Positions 1 to 9,273 are shown, counted from the first letter of the stretch. The stretch: 41,262 nt of DNA from DASRRB01 sp036732755 (GCA_036732755.1 DAINBU010000036.1:1-41262), one strand, 5' to 3'. The notes: generated by a model from the sequence alone, not told the origin. Made by a program: numbers and translations.

Positions 1-592
1 TGCCGAAGTCGTTGGCCGCGACCGGTCCGATCGGCGCGCCCAGCACGAACTGCGGCAGCTCGACCGGCCCGACGTCGAGCACGCTGACGTCGGTCTCGGG
101 GTCGGTCCCGATGATGCGCGCGCGGCGCGGCCGCAGGCCCTGCTTGTTGACGAAGCGGACCGAGACGCGCTCGGCCTGCGCGAGCGCGTTGCCGAAGGTC
201 ACGACGTGGCCGGCCGGATCGAGCACGAAGCCCGAGACCTCGATCGTCGCGATCTGGAGCTCCGCGCCGCCCCGCTCGCCGGGCGCGCGCTCGGCGAGGC
301 CGTGCTCGCCGACGCTGCGCTCGATCGTCAGCCGGATCACGTTGCCCCGCAGCTTTTGCGCGACGTGGGCGAAGCGGACGCGCAGGTCGGCGGCGCGCCG
401 CTCGTCGAGTTGGATCCGCTCGCGCAGGGCGCCGTCCTCGCGCAGCTCCGTCTCGATGCGCAGGTCGACTTCGCCCTGCGCTCCGTCGGCCGGCTTCTGC
501 GCCGGCGCCGGCGCCGGCGCCGACTGCGGCCCCGCGAGGGCGAGCGTCGCGACCAGCGACCCGAGCGATTTCGTGAGGAGCCAGGCCGACAT
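1..592 (-). CDS. HtrA/DegP-like protein, catalytic His missing, partial
   Basis: The gene reads leftward off the window edge, so only about 197 N-terminal residues are visible. It begins with a signal peptide or membrane anchor (MSAWLLTKSLGSLVATLALAG), then a variable spacer and a trypsin-like S1C fold. The blocks SGFVLDPAGHVVTF and ARIIGTDPETDVSVLDV align with the usual GSGFIVDxxGHVVTNxHV and ARVVGTDPxTDLAVL of HtrA proteases. The position of the catalytic His carries Asn (VVTFGNAL), while the catalytic Asp (TDVSVL) is kept. The Ser lies outside the window. By analogy with rpoE-rseA-mucD operons it probably acts in the periplasm under the upstream sigma/anti-sigma pair, but as a binding or regulatory pseudo-protease. 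It starts 10 nt after the anti-sigma stop codon. Confidence 0.72.
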   Translation of the reverse strand, partial: MSAWLLTKSLGSLVATLALAGPQSAPAPAPAQKPADGAQGEVDLRIETELREDGALRERIQLDERRAADLRVRFAHVAQKLRGNVIRLTIERSVGEHGLAERAPGERGGAELQIATIEVSGFVLDPAGHVVTFGNALAQAERVSVRFVNKQGLRPRRARIIGTDPETDVSVLDVGPVELPQFVLGAPIGPVAANDFG

Positions 593-602
593 CGGGCGCG
601 CC

Positions 603-1124
603 TCAGTAGCTCTTCGTCGAGCGGTGGACGACGGTCTTCACGTCGTCGGCGCGGCGCGGCGCGCCCGTCCGCGACGGCGACAGGAACTCGTCGAGCTGGT
701 CGCGCAGGTCGCGCTCGATGCGCTGGTCGACCAGCGTCGGATCCTTGACGCCCAGGGGATCGACCAGCCCCTTCGGGGCGTTCATCTGCCAGCGGTACCA
801 GCCGACGGTCAGGCCGAGCACCAGCGCCGCCGCCCAGCCGCTCGCCATCGCCAGCCGCGGCAGGAGGCGCGGCGCGGCCGGCGGCGGCCCCTGGATGCGG
901 CTCAGCACGCCCTGCACGAAGTCGTCGGCGGGCTCGCGCGTCCGGGCGACGTCGTCCGGGCGGCTCGCGCCGCGGACCGCGGAGAGCATCTCGCGCATCT
1001 CGACGTACTCGCGGTAGCAGGCGAGGCAGCGGCGCAGGTGCGCCTCGACCTCGGCCGCGTCGCGCCCGGCGAGGTCGTTGCCGGCGAGCAGGTCGAGCTT
1101 GGGTCGGATCCGCTTGCAGTTCAT
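603..1124 (-). CDS. anti-sigma factor with zinc-finger (zf-HC2) domain
   Basis: This is a 173-residue membrane protein. The N-terminus holds a cysteine (MNCKRIRP) followed by the H-x3-C-x2-C motif HLRRCLAC, the signature of zinc-binding anti-sigma domains that sequester ECF sigma factors. One membrane segment lies near residues 100-120 (ASGWAAALVLGLTVGW), and a short charged tail should face the periplasm. The start is fixed by an ATGA overlap with the stop codon of the sigma factor gene, so the two are translationally coupled. Together with the HtrA-like gene downstream it forms an envelope-stress type module. The open frame continues upstream of this start but is only the shadow of the sigma gene. 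Confidence 0.88.
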   Translation of the reverse strand: MNCKRIRPKLDLLAGNDLAGRDAAEVEAHLRRCLACYREYVEMREMLSAVRGASRPDDVARTREPADDFVQGVLSRIQGPPPAAPRLLPRLAMASGWAAALVLGLTVGWYRWQMNAPKGLVDPLGVKDPTLVDQRIERDLRDQLDEFLSPSRTGAPRRADDVKTVVHRSTKSY

Positions 1125-1765
1125 GGCTTCATCCCTTCGCTGCGCGTCCGCTCCATGCGCTCCCAGTGCTCCTTGAACATCCGCCGCGCGATGTGGAGGC
1201 GCCAGCGGACGGTCGCATGGGTCGAGTGGACGATCGCGGCGATCTCCTTGCAGGAGAGGTTGTCGAGCTCGCGCAGAGACATCACGGTGCGGTACTTCTC
1301 GGGCAGCTTCTTCAGGACCTCGCGGACGCGGACCGCGGTCTTTTGGTATTCGATCCGGTCGCCCGGCTTTTTCTCGCCCGGCGGCGCGGCGAGCTCGTTG
1401 GGAATGTCGTCGAGGTTCACCGGACGCATGCGGCTGCGCTTGCGCAGCGCGTCGATCGAGAGGTTCACGACGATCCGGTAGAGCCACGTGTAGAAGCTCA
1501 TCCCGAAGTCGAACCGGGCGAGCGCCCGGTAGGCGCGCAGGAACGCCTCCTGCGCGATGTCGCGCGCCTCCTCGCCGTCGCCGAGCAGGTGGTAGGCGGC
1601 CCACCAGGCGCGCTCCTCGTAGCGGCGGACCAGCCCCGCGAAGGCGTCCTTGTCGCCCTCGAGCGTGCGGTGGACCAGCTCGTTGTCGGCCGGGTCGCTC
1701 CGCTGCGACGCGTCGGACGTCGGCTGCCGGATCGTCAAGAGCGCTCCCATGCGCGCCGCCGTCAT
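1121..1765 (-). CDS. RNA polymerase ECF-type sigma factor
   Basis: The 214-residue protein has the two-domain ECF layout. Region 2 is at about residues 40-110, with the -10 recognition helix around FLRAYRALARFDFGMSFYTW. Region 4 is at about 150-205, with the helix-turn-helix LSCKEIAAIVHSTHATVRWR. A Pro/Gly/Lys-rich linker joins them. The start at 1765 is supported by GGAGG seven to eight bases upstream; a second ATG fifteen bases on is less well placed. The stop overlaps the anti-sigma start (ATGA). It directs RNA polymerase to a stress regulon when the cognate anti-sigma factor releases it. The regulon cannot be read from this window. accA lies 77 bp upstream on the same strand. Confidence 0.93.
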   Translation of the reverse strand: MTAARMGALLTIRQPTSDASQRSDPADNELVHRTLEGDKDAFAGLVRRYEERAWWAAYHLLGDGEEARDIAQEAFLRAYRALARFDFGMSFYTWLYRIVVNLSIDALRKRSRMRPVNLDDIPNELAAPPGEKKPGDRIEYQKTAVRVREVLKKLPEKYRTVMSLRELDNLSCKEIAAIVHSTHATVRWRLHIARRMFKEHWERMERTRSEGMKP

Positions 1766-1842
1766 CCGCCGACCTCCGCGTCCGCCGCCCCTCGCCGCGG
1801 CGGCCCTCGGCCGCTCGCCCGGCGATGGACGAATGCCGTCCC

Positions 1843-2931
1843 CTACGGCACGACGCCCCGGTCGTTGGCCCGGGGAGCGCCGGCGGCGCCGGCGACCTCC
1901 CCCCGGGAAGTCCCCGATCGGCCGGCGGCGGCGGGCTCGTGCCCGTCCGTCCCGCGGAATCGGCCGACGGATCGGTGCTTACGGTAGCGCCGTTCGAGGA
2001 GCTCCTGCACGGGCAGCCGCCCGAGCTCGCGCAGGTGGCGGGAAATCGCTTCCGCCAGGGTCTTCGCCATCGCCGGCGGGTCGCGGTGCGCGCCACCGGC
2101 CGGCTCCTGGACGATCTCGTCGACGATCCCGAACGAGAGGAGGTCGGGGGCGGTGAGGCGCAGCGCCTTCGCCGCTTCGGCCTTCTTCTCGGCGTCCTTC
2201 CAGAGGATCGCGGCGCACCCTTCGGGGGAGATCACCGAGTAGTAGGCGTGCTCGAGGATCAGCAGCCGGTCGGCGACGCCGATCCCGAGCGCCCCGCCGC
2301 TCCCCCCCTCCCCGATCACGACGCTGACGATCGGGACGCGCAGCACCGACATCGCCTGGATGTTCTTCGCGATCGCGCCGGCCTGGCCGCGCTCCTCGGC
2401 GCCGATGCCGGGAAAGGCCCCCTGCGTGTCGATCAGCGTGACGACCGGGACGCCGAACTTCTCGGCGAGCTCCATCTTGAGCAGCGCCTTGCGGTAGCCC
2501 TCGGGGTGGGCGCAGCCGAAGTTGGCGGCCACGCGGTCCTTGGTCGACTTGCCCTTGCGGTGGCCGACGAGCATCACGCTGGTGCCGTCGATCCGCGCCA
2601 GCCCGCAGATGATCGCCCGGTCGTCGCCGTAGCAGCGGTCGCCGAAGAGCTCGAGGAACCCGGAGAACGCCGACTCGACGTAGTCGGTCGCGTGGGGCCG
2701 GCGCGGGTGGCGGGCGAGCCGGACGCGGTCCCACGGCGTGAGCTCGGAGAAGATCTTCCGGATCAGCTTGTCGCGCAGGTTCTTGAGCGGGCCGACCTCG
2801 GCCAGGACGTCGGCGGGCGTGAGCGCGGTCGGGGAGGTGGTCGCGAGCTTCTCGATCTCCGTGATCTTCTGCTCGATCTCGGTGATCGGCCGCTCGAAGT
2901 CGAGCCAGTCCTTCATTTCGTTCGACGCCAT
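1843..2931 (-). CDS. accA: acetyl-CoA carboxylase carboxyltransferase subunit alpha
   Basis: AccA pairs with AccD to move the carboxyl group from carboxybiotin to acetyl-CoA, giving malonyl-CoA for fatty acid synthesis. The 362-residue protein starts with the typical LDFERPITEIEQKI coiled segment. It shows DTQGAFPGIGAEERGQ and GEGGSGGALGIGVADRLL, which build the crotonase-fold CoA site and oxyanion holes, and ILEHAYYSVISPEGCA. The last 40 residues are Arg/Gly-rich and not conserved, so it is slightly longer than the roughly 320-residue norm. The start ATG has GAGGAG eight to nine bases upstream. No accD is visible, so the subunits are encoded apart. It is divergent from purL. Confidence 0.96.
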   Translation of the reverse strand: MASNEMKDWLDFERPITEIEQKITEIEKLATTSPTALTPADVLAEVGPLKNLRDKLIRKIFSELTPWDRVRLARHPRRPHATDYVESAFSGFLELFGDRCYGDDRAIICGLARIDGTSVMLVGHRKGKSTKDRVAANFGCAHPEGYRKALLKMELAEKFGVPVVTLIDTQGAFPGIGAEERGQAGAIAKNIQAMSVLRVPIVSVVIGEGGSGGALGIGVADRLLILEHAYYSVISPEGCAAILWKDAEKKAEAAKALRLTAPDLLSFGIVDEIVQEPAGGAHRDPPAMAKTLAEAISRHLRELGRLPVQELLERRYRKHRSVGRFRGTDGHEPAAAGRSGTSRGEVAGAAGAPRANDRGVVP

Positions 2932-3030
2932 CCGGCCCAGCTCCTCGCGCCTCGTCGCGCCGCGCGCGAGCGCCGCGGCGCGTGCGCGAGACCCCGCGCG
3001 CTGGAGCGCGCGAGCGTCCCACGATAAAGA

Positions 3031-5988
3031 ATGGCCCGAATGGGCGAGCCTCCCGCCGCGACGATCCCGTTCCTACGCGTCGAAGTCCGGACGCGGCCCG
3101 GTTTTCCCGACGCGACCGCGCGCAAGATCGGCGAGCAGGTGCGCCGGCTGCTCGGGCGCGACGCCCCGGTCGAGGTGATCCGCGGCTTCAGCCTCGCCTT
3201 CGCGCCCGCGGCGCTCCCGCGCGCCGACGACGGCGTCGAGAAGCTCCACGCGGTGCTCGCCGACCCGGTGCTGCAGGAGACGACCGTCCTCGCCGCCGAC
3301 GCGCCCGTCCCCGCAGCGCCCGCCGGGATGCGCCGGGTCGACGTCCTGCGCCGCCCCGGGGTCATGGACCCCGCCGCCGACTCGGTGCTGCGCGCGCTGG
3401 CCGCGGTCGGGCTCGAGTGCCGCTCGGCCCGGACGTACCGCGCCTACCTCGTGCGAGGCGCCACGCCGGCGGAGCTCGAGCGGATCGGGACGCGCATCCT
3501 CGCCAACCCGCTGATCGAGGAGGTGCGCGTCGACCCCAAGGAGGCGGTCGCCCCCTTCGCCGACCTCGCCCCCGCCCGGGCGGCGCGCGTCGAGGTGCCG
3601 CTGCGCACGGCCGGCGACGCGGAGCTCGCCCGCATCAGCGCCGACGGCCTGCTCGCGCTCGACCTCGCGGAGATGCGGGCGATCCGCGACCAGTTCGCGA
3701 AGGAGGGCCGCGACCCGACCGACGTCGAGCTCGAGACGCTCGCGCAGACCTGGTCGGAGCATTGCAAGCACAAGACGCTCACGAGCGCGGTCGAGCTCTC
3801 CGGCGACGGCGCGCCGCGCAAGTACGGCAACCTCCTCAAGGACACGATCTTCGCCGCGACGAAGCAACTGGCGCGCGACTGGTGCCTCTCGGTCTTCCGC
3901 GACAACGCCGGCGTGGTCGCCTTCGACGACGACTACGCCGTCACCTTCAAGGTGGAGACGCACAACCACCCCTCTGCGCTCGAGCCGTACGGCGGCGCGG
4001 GGACCGGCGTCGGCGGCGTGATCCGCGACACGCTCGGCACCGGGCTCGGCGCCAAGCCGATCCTCTCGACCGACGTCTTCTGCGTCGGGCCGCAGGAGCT
4101 GCGCGAGGAGCAGCTGCCGAAGGGGACGCTGCCGCCGCGCCGCATCCTGCAGGGCGTCGTGGCGGGCGTGCGCGACTACGGGAACCGCATGGGGATCCCG
4201 ACGGCGAACGGCGCCGTCTTCGTCCATCCCGACTACCGGACCAACCCGCTCGTCTTCTGCGGGAGCGTCGGCTTCATTCCGCGGGATCAGATCGCCAAGG
4301 CGGCGCGCCGGGACGACCGCATCTTCGTGCTGGGCGGCCGCACCGGGCGCGACGGCATCCACGGCGCGACCTTCTCGTCGCTCTCCCTCGACGCGGCGAG
4401 TGCGACCGTCGCCTCGGGCGCGGTGCAGATCGGCAACGCCATCGAGGAGAAGAAGCTCCTCGACGCCGTGCTCGACGCGCGCGATCACGGCTGCTTCAGC
4501 GCGGTCACCGACTGCGGCGCGGGAGGCCTCTCCTCCGCGGTCGGCGAGATGGCGGACGAGCTCGGCGCCGAGGTCGAGCTCGCGCGCGTGCCGCTCAAGT
4601 ACCAGGGGCTCACACCGGGCGAGATCTGGATCAGCGAGGCGCAGGAGCGCATGGTCGTCGCGGTCCGGCCCGAGAAGGTCGACACGCTGAAGGAGCTCTG
4701 CCGAGTGCACCAGGTCGAGGCGACCGACCTCGGCCGCTTCACCGGCGACGGCCGCCTCCGCCTCACCTGGGCGGGAAAGGTCGTCGGCGACCTCGACGTC
4801 CGCTTCCTCCACGACGGCCTGCCCAAGCGCACGCGCCCCGCGCGCGTCGCCGCACATACGCAGTCTTCGCAAGGGCGGCTCACGGACGTCGACTGCGCGA
4901 AGGCGCTGCTCGCGCTGCTCGCTTCGCCCGACGTCACGAGCAAGGAGGAGATCGTCCGGCAGTACGACCACGAGGTGCTGGCCGGCTCGGCGGTAAAGCC
5001 GATGGTCGGGCNNNNNNNNNNGGTCGGGCCGGGGGGCTTCGGACCTTCCGACGGCTGCGTCGTCGCGCCGCGGCTGGGCTCGCGGCGCGGCGTCGTGGTC
5101 GGCTGCGGCCTCTCGCCGACCACCGGCGCGATCGACCCGCACGCGATGGCGCTGCTCGCGGTCGACGAGGCGGTGCGCAACGTCGTCGCGCTGGGCGGCC
5201 GCTTCGACCGCGTCGCGCTGCTCGACAACTTCGCCTGGCCGTCGGTCGACGACGAGGCGACGCTCGGCTCGATCGCGCGCTGCGCCGAGGGGTGCCGCGA
5301 CGCGGCGCTCGCGTACGGGGCGCCCTTCATCAGCGGCAAGGACTCGCTGCACAACCAGACCAAGACGGCGGACGGCGTGATCCGCATCCCGCCGACGCTG
5401 CTCGTCTCCGCGCTGACCCTGATCGACGACGTGACGAGCGCCGTCACCATGGACGCGAAGACGGCGGGCGGCCTGATCGTGCTGGTCGGGACGACGCGCG
5501 ACGAGCTCGGCGGCGCGCGCCTGCTGCAGCACCTCGGGCGCGACGGCGGCCCCGATCGCGGAATCGTCCCGCAGGTCGATTTGACGTTCGCGCGCGCCGT
5601 CCACGAGGCGGTCGCGCGCGCGCTCGCGAGCGGCGCCGTCCGGGCGTGCCACGACCTCTGCGAGGGCGGCCTCGCCGTCGCGCTCGCGGAGATGTGCCTC
5701 GCCGGCGGGCTGGGCGCGACGCTCGACGTCGCGAGCGTCCCGCGCCCGGCCGGCCTCGACGACGACGCGATCGTCCTCTTCTCCGAGAGCGCGCCGCGCT
5801 ACCTTCTCGAGACGACGTGGGCCGACGTCGAGCGCGTCGAGAAGGCGCTCGCCGGCGTGCCGCACGCCGTCGTCGCCACGCTGATCGAGCAGCCGCAATT
5901 CGTCGCGACCGGACTGCGGCCCGGCCCGCTGCTCAATCTCCGCCTCGCCGACCTCACGAGCGCGTTCCGGACCGGACTGGGGATCTGA
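3031..5988 (+). CDS. purL: phosphoribosylformylglycinamidine synthase, PurS-PurL fusion
   Basis: This enzyme makes FGAM from FGAR, ATP and ammonia, the fourth step of de novo purine synthesis. Ammonia comes from the PurQ glutaminase encoded next. Residues about 100-170 resemble PurS (RRVDVLRRPGVMDPAADSV ... NPLIEEVRVD), and residues 10-60 may be a second copy. The synthetase core follows, with TWSEHCKHKTL at 241-251, THNHPSALEPYGGAGTGVGG and the second-half motif SGKDSLHNQ. At about 985 residues it is much longer than a small PurL of about 740. The frame crosses ten N at 5012-5021; removing N plus an 8-bp duplicate keeps the frame and gives the normal motif VKPMVGPGGFGPSD, so the true protein is probably 979 residues. 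No clear ribosome site precedes the ATG; ACGATA lies 5 nt upstream. Confidence 0.96.
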   Translation: MARMGEPPAATIPFLRVEVRTRPGFPDATARKIGEQVRRLLGRDAPVEVIRGFSLAFAPAALPRADDGVEKLHAVLADPVLQETTVLAADAPVPAAPAGMRRVDVLRRPGVMDPAADSVLRALAAVGLECRSARTYRAYLVRGATPAELERIGTRILANPLIEEVRVDPKEAVAPFADLAPARAARVEVPLRTAGDAELARISADGLLALDLAEMRAIRDQFAKEGRDPTDVELETLAQTWSEHCKHKTLTSAVELSGDGAPRKYGNLLKDTIFAATKQLARDWCLSVFRDNAGVVAFDDDYAVTFKVETHNHPSALEPYGGAGTGVGGVIRDTLGTGLGAKPILSTDVFCVGPQELREEQLPKGTLPPRRILQGVVAGVRDYGNRMGIPTANGAVFVHPDYRTNPLVFCGSVGFIPRDQIAKAARRDDRIFVLGGRTGRDGIHGATFSSLSLDAASATVASGAVQIGNAIEEKKLLDAVLDARDHGCFSAVTDCGAGGLSSAVGEMADELGAEVELARVPLKYQGLTPGEIWISEAQERMVVAVRPEKVDTLKELCRVHQVEATDLGRFTGDGRLRLTWAGKVVGDLDVRFLHDGLPKRTRPARVAAHTQSSQGRLTDVDCAKALLALLASPDVTSKEEIVRQYDHEVLAGSAVKPMVGXXXXVGPGGFGPSDGCVVAPRLGSRRGVVVGCGLSPTTGAIDPHAMALLAVDEAVRNVVALGGRFDRVALLDNFAWPSVDDEATLGSIARCAEGCRDAALAYGAPFISGKDSLHNQTKTADGVIRIPPTLLVSALTLIDDVTSAVTMDAKTAGGLIVLVGTTRDELGGARLLQHLGRDGGPDRGIVPQVDLTFARAVHEAVARALASGAVRACHDLCEGGLAVALAEMCLAGGLGATLDVASVPRPAGLDDDAIVLFSESAPRYLLETTWADVERVEKALAGVPHAVVATLIEQPQFVATGLRPGPLLNLRLADLTSAFRTGLGI
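5004..5029. other. assembly gap (10 N) flanked by an 8-bp duplicate
   Basis: GGTCGGGC occurs immediately before the N run (5004-5011) and again immediately after it (5022-5029). This is what is left when a scaffolder inserts ten N between two contigs whose ends actually overlap. Merging the copies deletes 18 nt, keeps the purL frame and restores a conserved PurL motif. It is most likely an assembly artefact and not missing biology. Confidence 0.9.
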
Positions 5989-5992
5989 ACCG

Positions 5993-6772
5993 ATGGCGCA
6001 GCCCAGGGCCCTGGTCGTCCGCTCCGCCGGCACGAACTGCGACGCCGAGACGGCGTTCGCGTTCGAGAGCTGCGGCGCCCGGGCGACGATCCTGCCGGCG
6101 CTGCCCTTCCTCGAGCGGCCGCAGCTGCTCTCCGACTACCAGATCCTCGCCATCCCCGGCGGCTTCTCGTACGGCGACGACATCCTCGCCGGCAAGGTCT
6201 TCGGGCTCGAGCTCGCGCACCGCGCCGGCCCCGAGGTCGTGAAGCTCGTCGAGCGCGGCGGCGTCGCGATCGGCATCTGCAACGGCTTCCAGGTGCTGGT
6301 CCAGATGGGGCTCCTGCCCGGGCTGGCGGCGCCGTTCGGCGCGCCGGAGGTCACGCTCACCGACAACGACGTGAACCGCTACCAGGACCGCTGGGTCCAC
6401 CTGCGCGTCGTCACCGACCGCTGCGTCTTCCTCGAGAAGGGCGAGCGCCTCTTCGTCCCGATGGCGCACGGCGAAGGCAAGCTCGTCCCGCGCGACGAGG
6501 CGATGCGCCGGCGACTGTTCGCCGACGAGCGCGTGGCGCTGCGCTACGTCGCGCCCGACGGGAGCGACGACCCGCCCTTCCCGTGGAACCCCAACGGCGC
6601 CGTCGACGCGGTCGCCGGCCTGGTCGACCGTACCGGCCGCATCCTGGGCCTGATGCCCCACCCCGAGCGCCACCAGTTCCCGTGGCAGCATCCGACCTGG
6701 ACGCGCGACGGGCTCGCCGACGTGCCCGACGGCCGCAAGCTCTTCGCGCGCGCGGTGCGGGCGGTCTCGTGA
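5993..6772 (+). CDS. purQ: phosphoribosylformylglycinamidine synthase glutaminase subunit
   Basis: PurQ is a class I glutamine amidotransferase that releases ammonia from glutamine and channels it to PurL. The 259-residue protein shows AIPGGFSYGDDILAG near residue 55. The nucleophile elbow GICNGFQVL places the catalytic Cys near residue 93. The catalytic His-Glu pair is in LMPHPERH near residue 223. It starts 4 nt after the purL stop and ends in a GTGA overlap with the next gene, so purL-purQ-lon-eamA form one operon. The separate PurS partner of small PurL systems is replaced by the domain fused to PurL. Confidence 0.97.
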   Translation: MAQPRALVVRSAGTNCDAETAFAFESCGARATILPALPFLERPQLLSDYQILAIPGGFSYGDDILAGKVFGLELAHRAGPEVVKLVERGGVAIGICNGFQVLVQMGLLPGLAAPFGAPEVTLTDNDVNRYQDRWVHLRVVTDRCVFLEKGERLFVPMAHGEGKLVPRDEAMRRRLFADERVALRYVAPDGSDDPPFPWNPNGAVDAVAGLVDRTGRILGLMPHPERHQFPWQHPTWTRDGLADVPDGRKLFARAVRAVS

Positions 6773-9273
6773 AGGACCCCGAGCCGCTTCGCCTCAAGCC
6801 CGAACAGCTGCGCTGGCGCTGCGACCCCGCCGCCTTCGCGACCCCGCCCGGACCGATCGACGAGCTCGACGCGTTCGGCCAGGAGCGCGCCCTCGAGGCG
6901 CTCCACTTCGGGCTCGAGCTCGAGTCGCCCGGCTACCACGTCTTCGTCTCCGGCCTCGCCGGCAGCGGCCGCGTCGCGATCGTGCGCCGCCTGCTCGAAC
7001 GCTTCGCCGACCGCCAGGCGATCGTCACCGACAAGGCCTACCTGCACAGCTTCGACGACCCCTCCCGTCCGCGCCTGCTGCAGCTCCCGGCCGGGCGCAT
7101 CCGGCCGTTCGCGCAGCGCATGCACGAGCTCGGCGCCGAGATGCTGGCGCGCCTCGAGGCGGTCGGCGAGGACGCGCAGCACTGGAAGCGGCGCCGCCGC
7201 CTCGGCGACGCGCTGACCGAGGCGAGCACGCGCGAGCTCGAGCAGCTCGCCGACGACGCGCGCGCCGACGGCTTCGCGATCTTCGACGTGAAGGAGCACG
7301 GCTACACGCGCCCCGCGCTCGGCATCCCGCACGAGGACGAGGTCTTCCCGGTCGAGGCGCTGCGCCTGCTGGTCCAGCAGGGGCGCATCGCGGCCGAGGA
7401 GGCCGACCGCCTCGAGGAGCGGGCGCGCCCGCTGCGCGACCGCGTCGAGCGCGTCGCCTTCGCGCTGCGCCGCTCGGCGCGCCGCCTCGCGCGCGAGCTG
7501 CACCAGTTCGACCGCGACCAGGCGCGCACCGTCGTCCACCCCGAGCTCGAGGAGATCGCCGCCGAGTTCGCCTACCCGCCGGTGCGCGCCCACCTCGAGG
7601 CGCTCGAGCGCTGGATCCTCGACCACGTCGAGGCGACGCGCGCGGTCGGCTTCACGCGCGCGCTGCGCAAGCGCCTCGCGGTGAACGTCCTGGTCGACGC
7701 CTCCGCGCGCCACGAGACGCCGATCGTCTTCCCCGCCTCGCCGACGCTGGCCGACCTCTTCGGCACGATCGAGTCGCGGACGACGCGCTCGGGCTTCGCC
7801 GTCGCCGACCACCGGCGCGTGCGCGCCGGCTCGCTGCTGCGCGCCGACGGCGGCTTCCTGCTGCTGCGCGCGGAGGAGCTGCTCGCCGAGGAGGGAGCCT
7901 GGTCGGCGCTCAAGCGCGCGCTCAAGCTCGGCCAGATCGAGATCCCGCCGCGCGAGGCGCAGGCGCTGCCGGTCGCGCTCAAGCCCGAGCCGATCCCGCT
8001 GCGCGTGAAGGTGGTGCTGATCGGCGACCCGGGCCACCTCGACGCGCTCGAGGCGAGCGATGCGGAGTTCCGCAAGACCTTCAAGGTCGTCGCCGAGTTC
8101 GAGGACCCGATCCCGCGCACGCCCGCCAACATCGCGCGCCTCGGCGCCTTCCTCCGCAACGTCGCAGAGGAGGAGCGCCTGCCGCCGCCGACCCCCGAGG
8201 CGCTCGCCGTCGCGGTCGAGGCGGCGGTGCGGCGCGCCGGCTCGGGCGGGCGCCTCTCGACGCGGCTCGACGTGCTGCAGGACCTCGCTCGGGAAGCCGC
8301 GCTCTTCGCGCAGCGCGACGGCGCGCGCGCGACCGACGCGGTCCACGTCGACCGCGCGCTCGCGGCCGCGCGGCGGCGCGAGGACCTGATCGAGCGCGAG
8401 CACCTCGACCAGCTGCGCGACGGCACGCTGCTCATCACCGTCGACGGCGGGCGGATCGGGCAGATCAACGCGCTCACCGTCGCGACGTCCGGCGACCACT
8501 CCTTCGGCCGGCCGTCGCGCATCACCGCCACCGCGTCGGCGGGCGACCACGGCATCCTGAACATCGAGCGCGAAGTCGAGCTCTCGGGCGACATCCACGA
8601 CAAGGGCGTGCTGATCCTCGCCTCGTTCCTGCGCGAGCGGTTCGGCCAGGGCCACCCGCTCTCGCTGTGGGCATCGCTCTGCTTCGAGCAGAACTACGGG
8701 CCGATCGACGGCGACTCCGCCTCGCTCGCGGAGCTCTACGCGCTGCTCTCGGCGATCGCGTGGGTGCCGCTGCGCCAGGGCATCGCGGTGACCGGGTCGG
8801 TGAACCAGAAGGGCGACATCCAGCCGGTCGGCTCCGTGAACGAGAAGATCGAGGGGTACTTCGACGCCTGCCGCCTGCTCGGGCTGACCGGCGGCCAGGG
8901 CGTCGTGATCCCGCGCCGCAACCTGAGCGACCTGATGCTCGCGCCGCGCGTGGTCGAGGCGGTCGCCGCCGGCCGCTTCCACCTCTGGGCCATCGACCAC
9001 GTCGACGACGCGCTGCAGCTGCTCACCGGGCTCGCGGCGGGCGCGGCCGACGCGGAGGACCGCTTCCCGCCCGGGACGCTCAACGCGCGCGTCGCGGAGA
9101 ACCTCTGGTTCCTCGCGGAGATCGCGCGCGACTTCAAGGCGGCGCACGAGACGACGGCGTCGCCGCCCGTCGCGCCCTCGTCGCCGCCCGTCGCTCCGTC
9201 GCCCCACGGCCCCGTGCTCGGGCCGTCCGACGGCGCGACCGAGCCCGGCACGGCGGAGCCGCCGCGGCCGTGA
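6769..9273 (+). CDS. Lon-like ATP-dependent protease (AAA_32 / LonB-LonC type)
   Basis: The GTG start overlaps the purQ stop (GTGA); the frame upstream of it is a shadow of purQ. The 834-residue protein has a P-loop-like GLAGSGR at residues 62-68, with Arg where classical Walker A has Lys, as happens in this family. A long helical insert covers about 120-300 and the AAA core resumes near 350-520. The C-terminal Lon protease domain holds catalytic Ser650 in DGDSASLAE and Lys693 in VNEKIEGYF, 43 residues apart as in Lon. There is no Lon N-terminal substrate domain. It probably degrades damaged proteins in the cytoplasm. The last 40 residues are Pro/Ser-rich and variable. Its place behind purine genes looks like operon packing. 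Confidence 0.92.
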   Translation: MKDPEPLRLKPEQLRWRCDPAAFATPPGPIDELDAFGQERALEALHFGLELESPGYHVFVSGLAGSGRVAIVRRLLERFADRQAIVTDKAYLHSFDDPSRPRLLQLPAGRIRPFAQRMHELGAEMLARLEAVGEDAQHWKRRRRLGDALTEASTRELEQLADDARADGFAIFDVKEHGYTRPALGIPHEDEVFPVEALRLLVQQGRIAAEEADRLEERARPLRDRVERVAFALRRSARRLARELHQFDRDQARTVVHPELEEIAAEFAYPPVRAHLEALERWILDHVEATRAVGFTRALRKRLAVNVLVDASARHETPIVFPASPTLADLFGTIESRTTRSGFAVADHRRVRAGSLLRADGGFLLLRAEELLAEEGAWSALKRALKLGQIEIPPREAQALPVALKPEPIPLRVKVVLIGDPGHLDALEASDAEFRKTFKVVAEFEDPIPRTPANIARLGAFLRNVAEEERLPPPTPEALAVAVEAAVRRAGSGGRLSTRLDVLQDLAREAALFAQRDGARATDAVHVDRALAAARRREDLIEREHLDQLRDGTLLITVDGGRIGQINALTVATSGDHSFGRPSRITATASAGDHGILNIEREVELSGDIHDKGVLILASFLRERFGQGHPLSLWASLCFEQNYGPIDGDSASLAELYALLSAIAWVPLRQGIAVTGSVNQKGDIQPVGSVNEKIEGYFDACRLLGLTGGQGVVIPRRNLSDLMLAPRVVEAVAAGRFHLWAIDHVDDALQLLTGLAAGAADAEDRFPPGTLNARVAENLWFLAEIARDFKAAHETTASPPVAPSSPPVAPSPHGPVLGPSDGATEPGTAEPPRP

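Noticed and set aside
3073..6033. A 986-codon open frame antisense to purL.
   Set aside because: It is Arg/Ala/Asp/Glu-rich with no domain, and lies opposite a fully conserved purL. Long antisense frames are expected at this GC content.
6544..9207. An 887-codon open frame antisense to the Lon-like protease gene.
   Set aside because: The composition is typical of a GC-rich shadow frame and the plus strand holds clear protease motifs.
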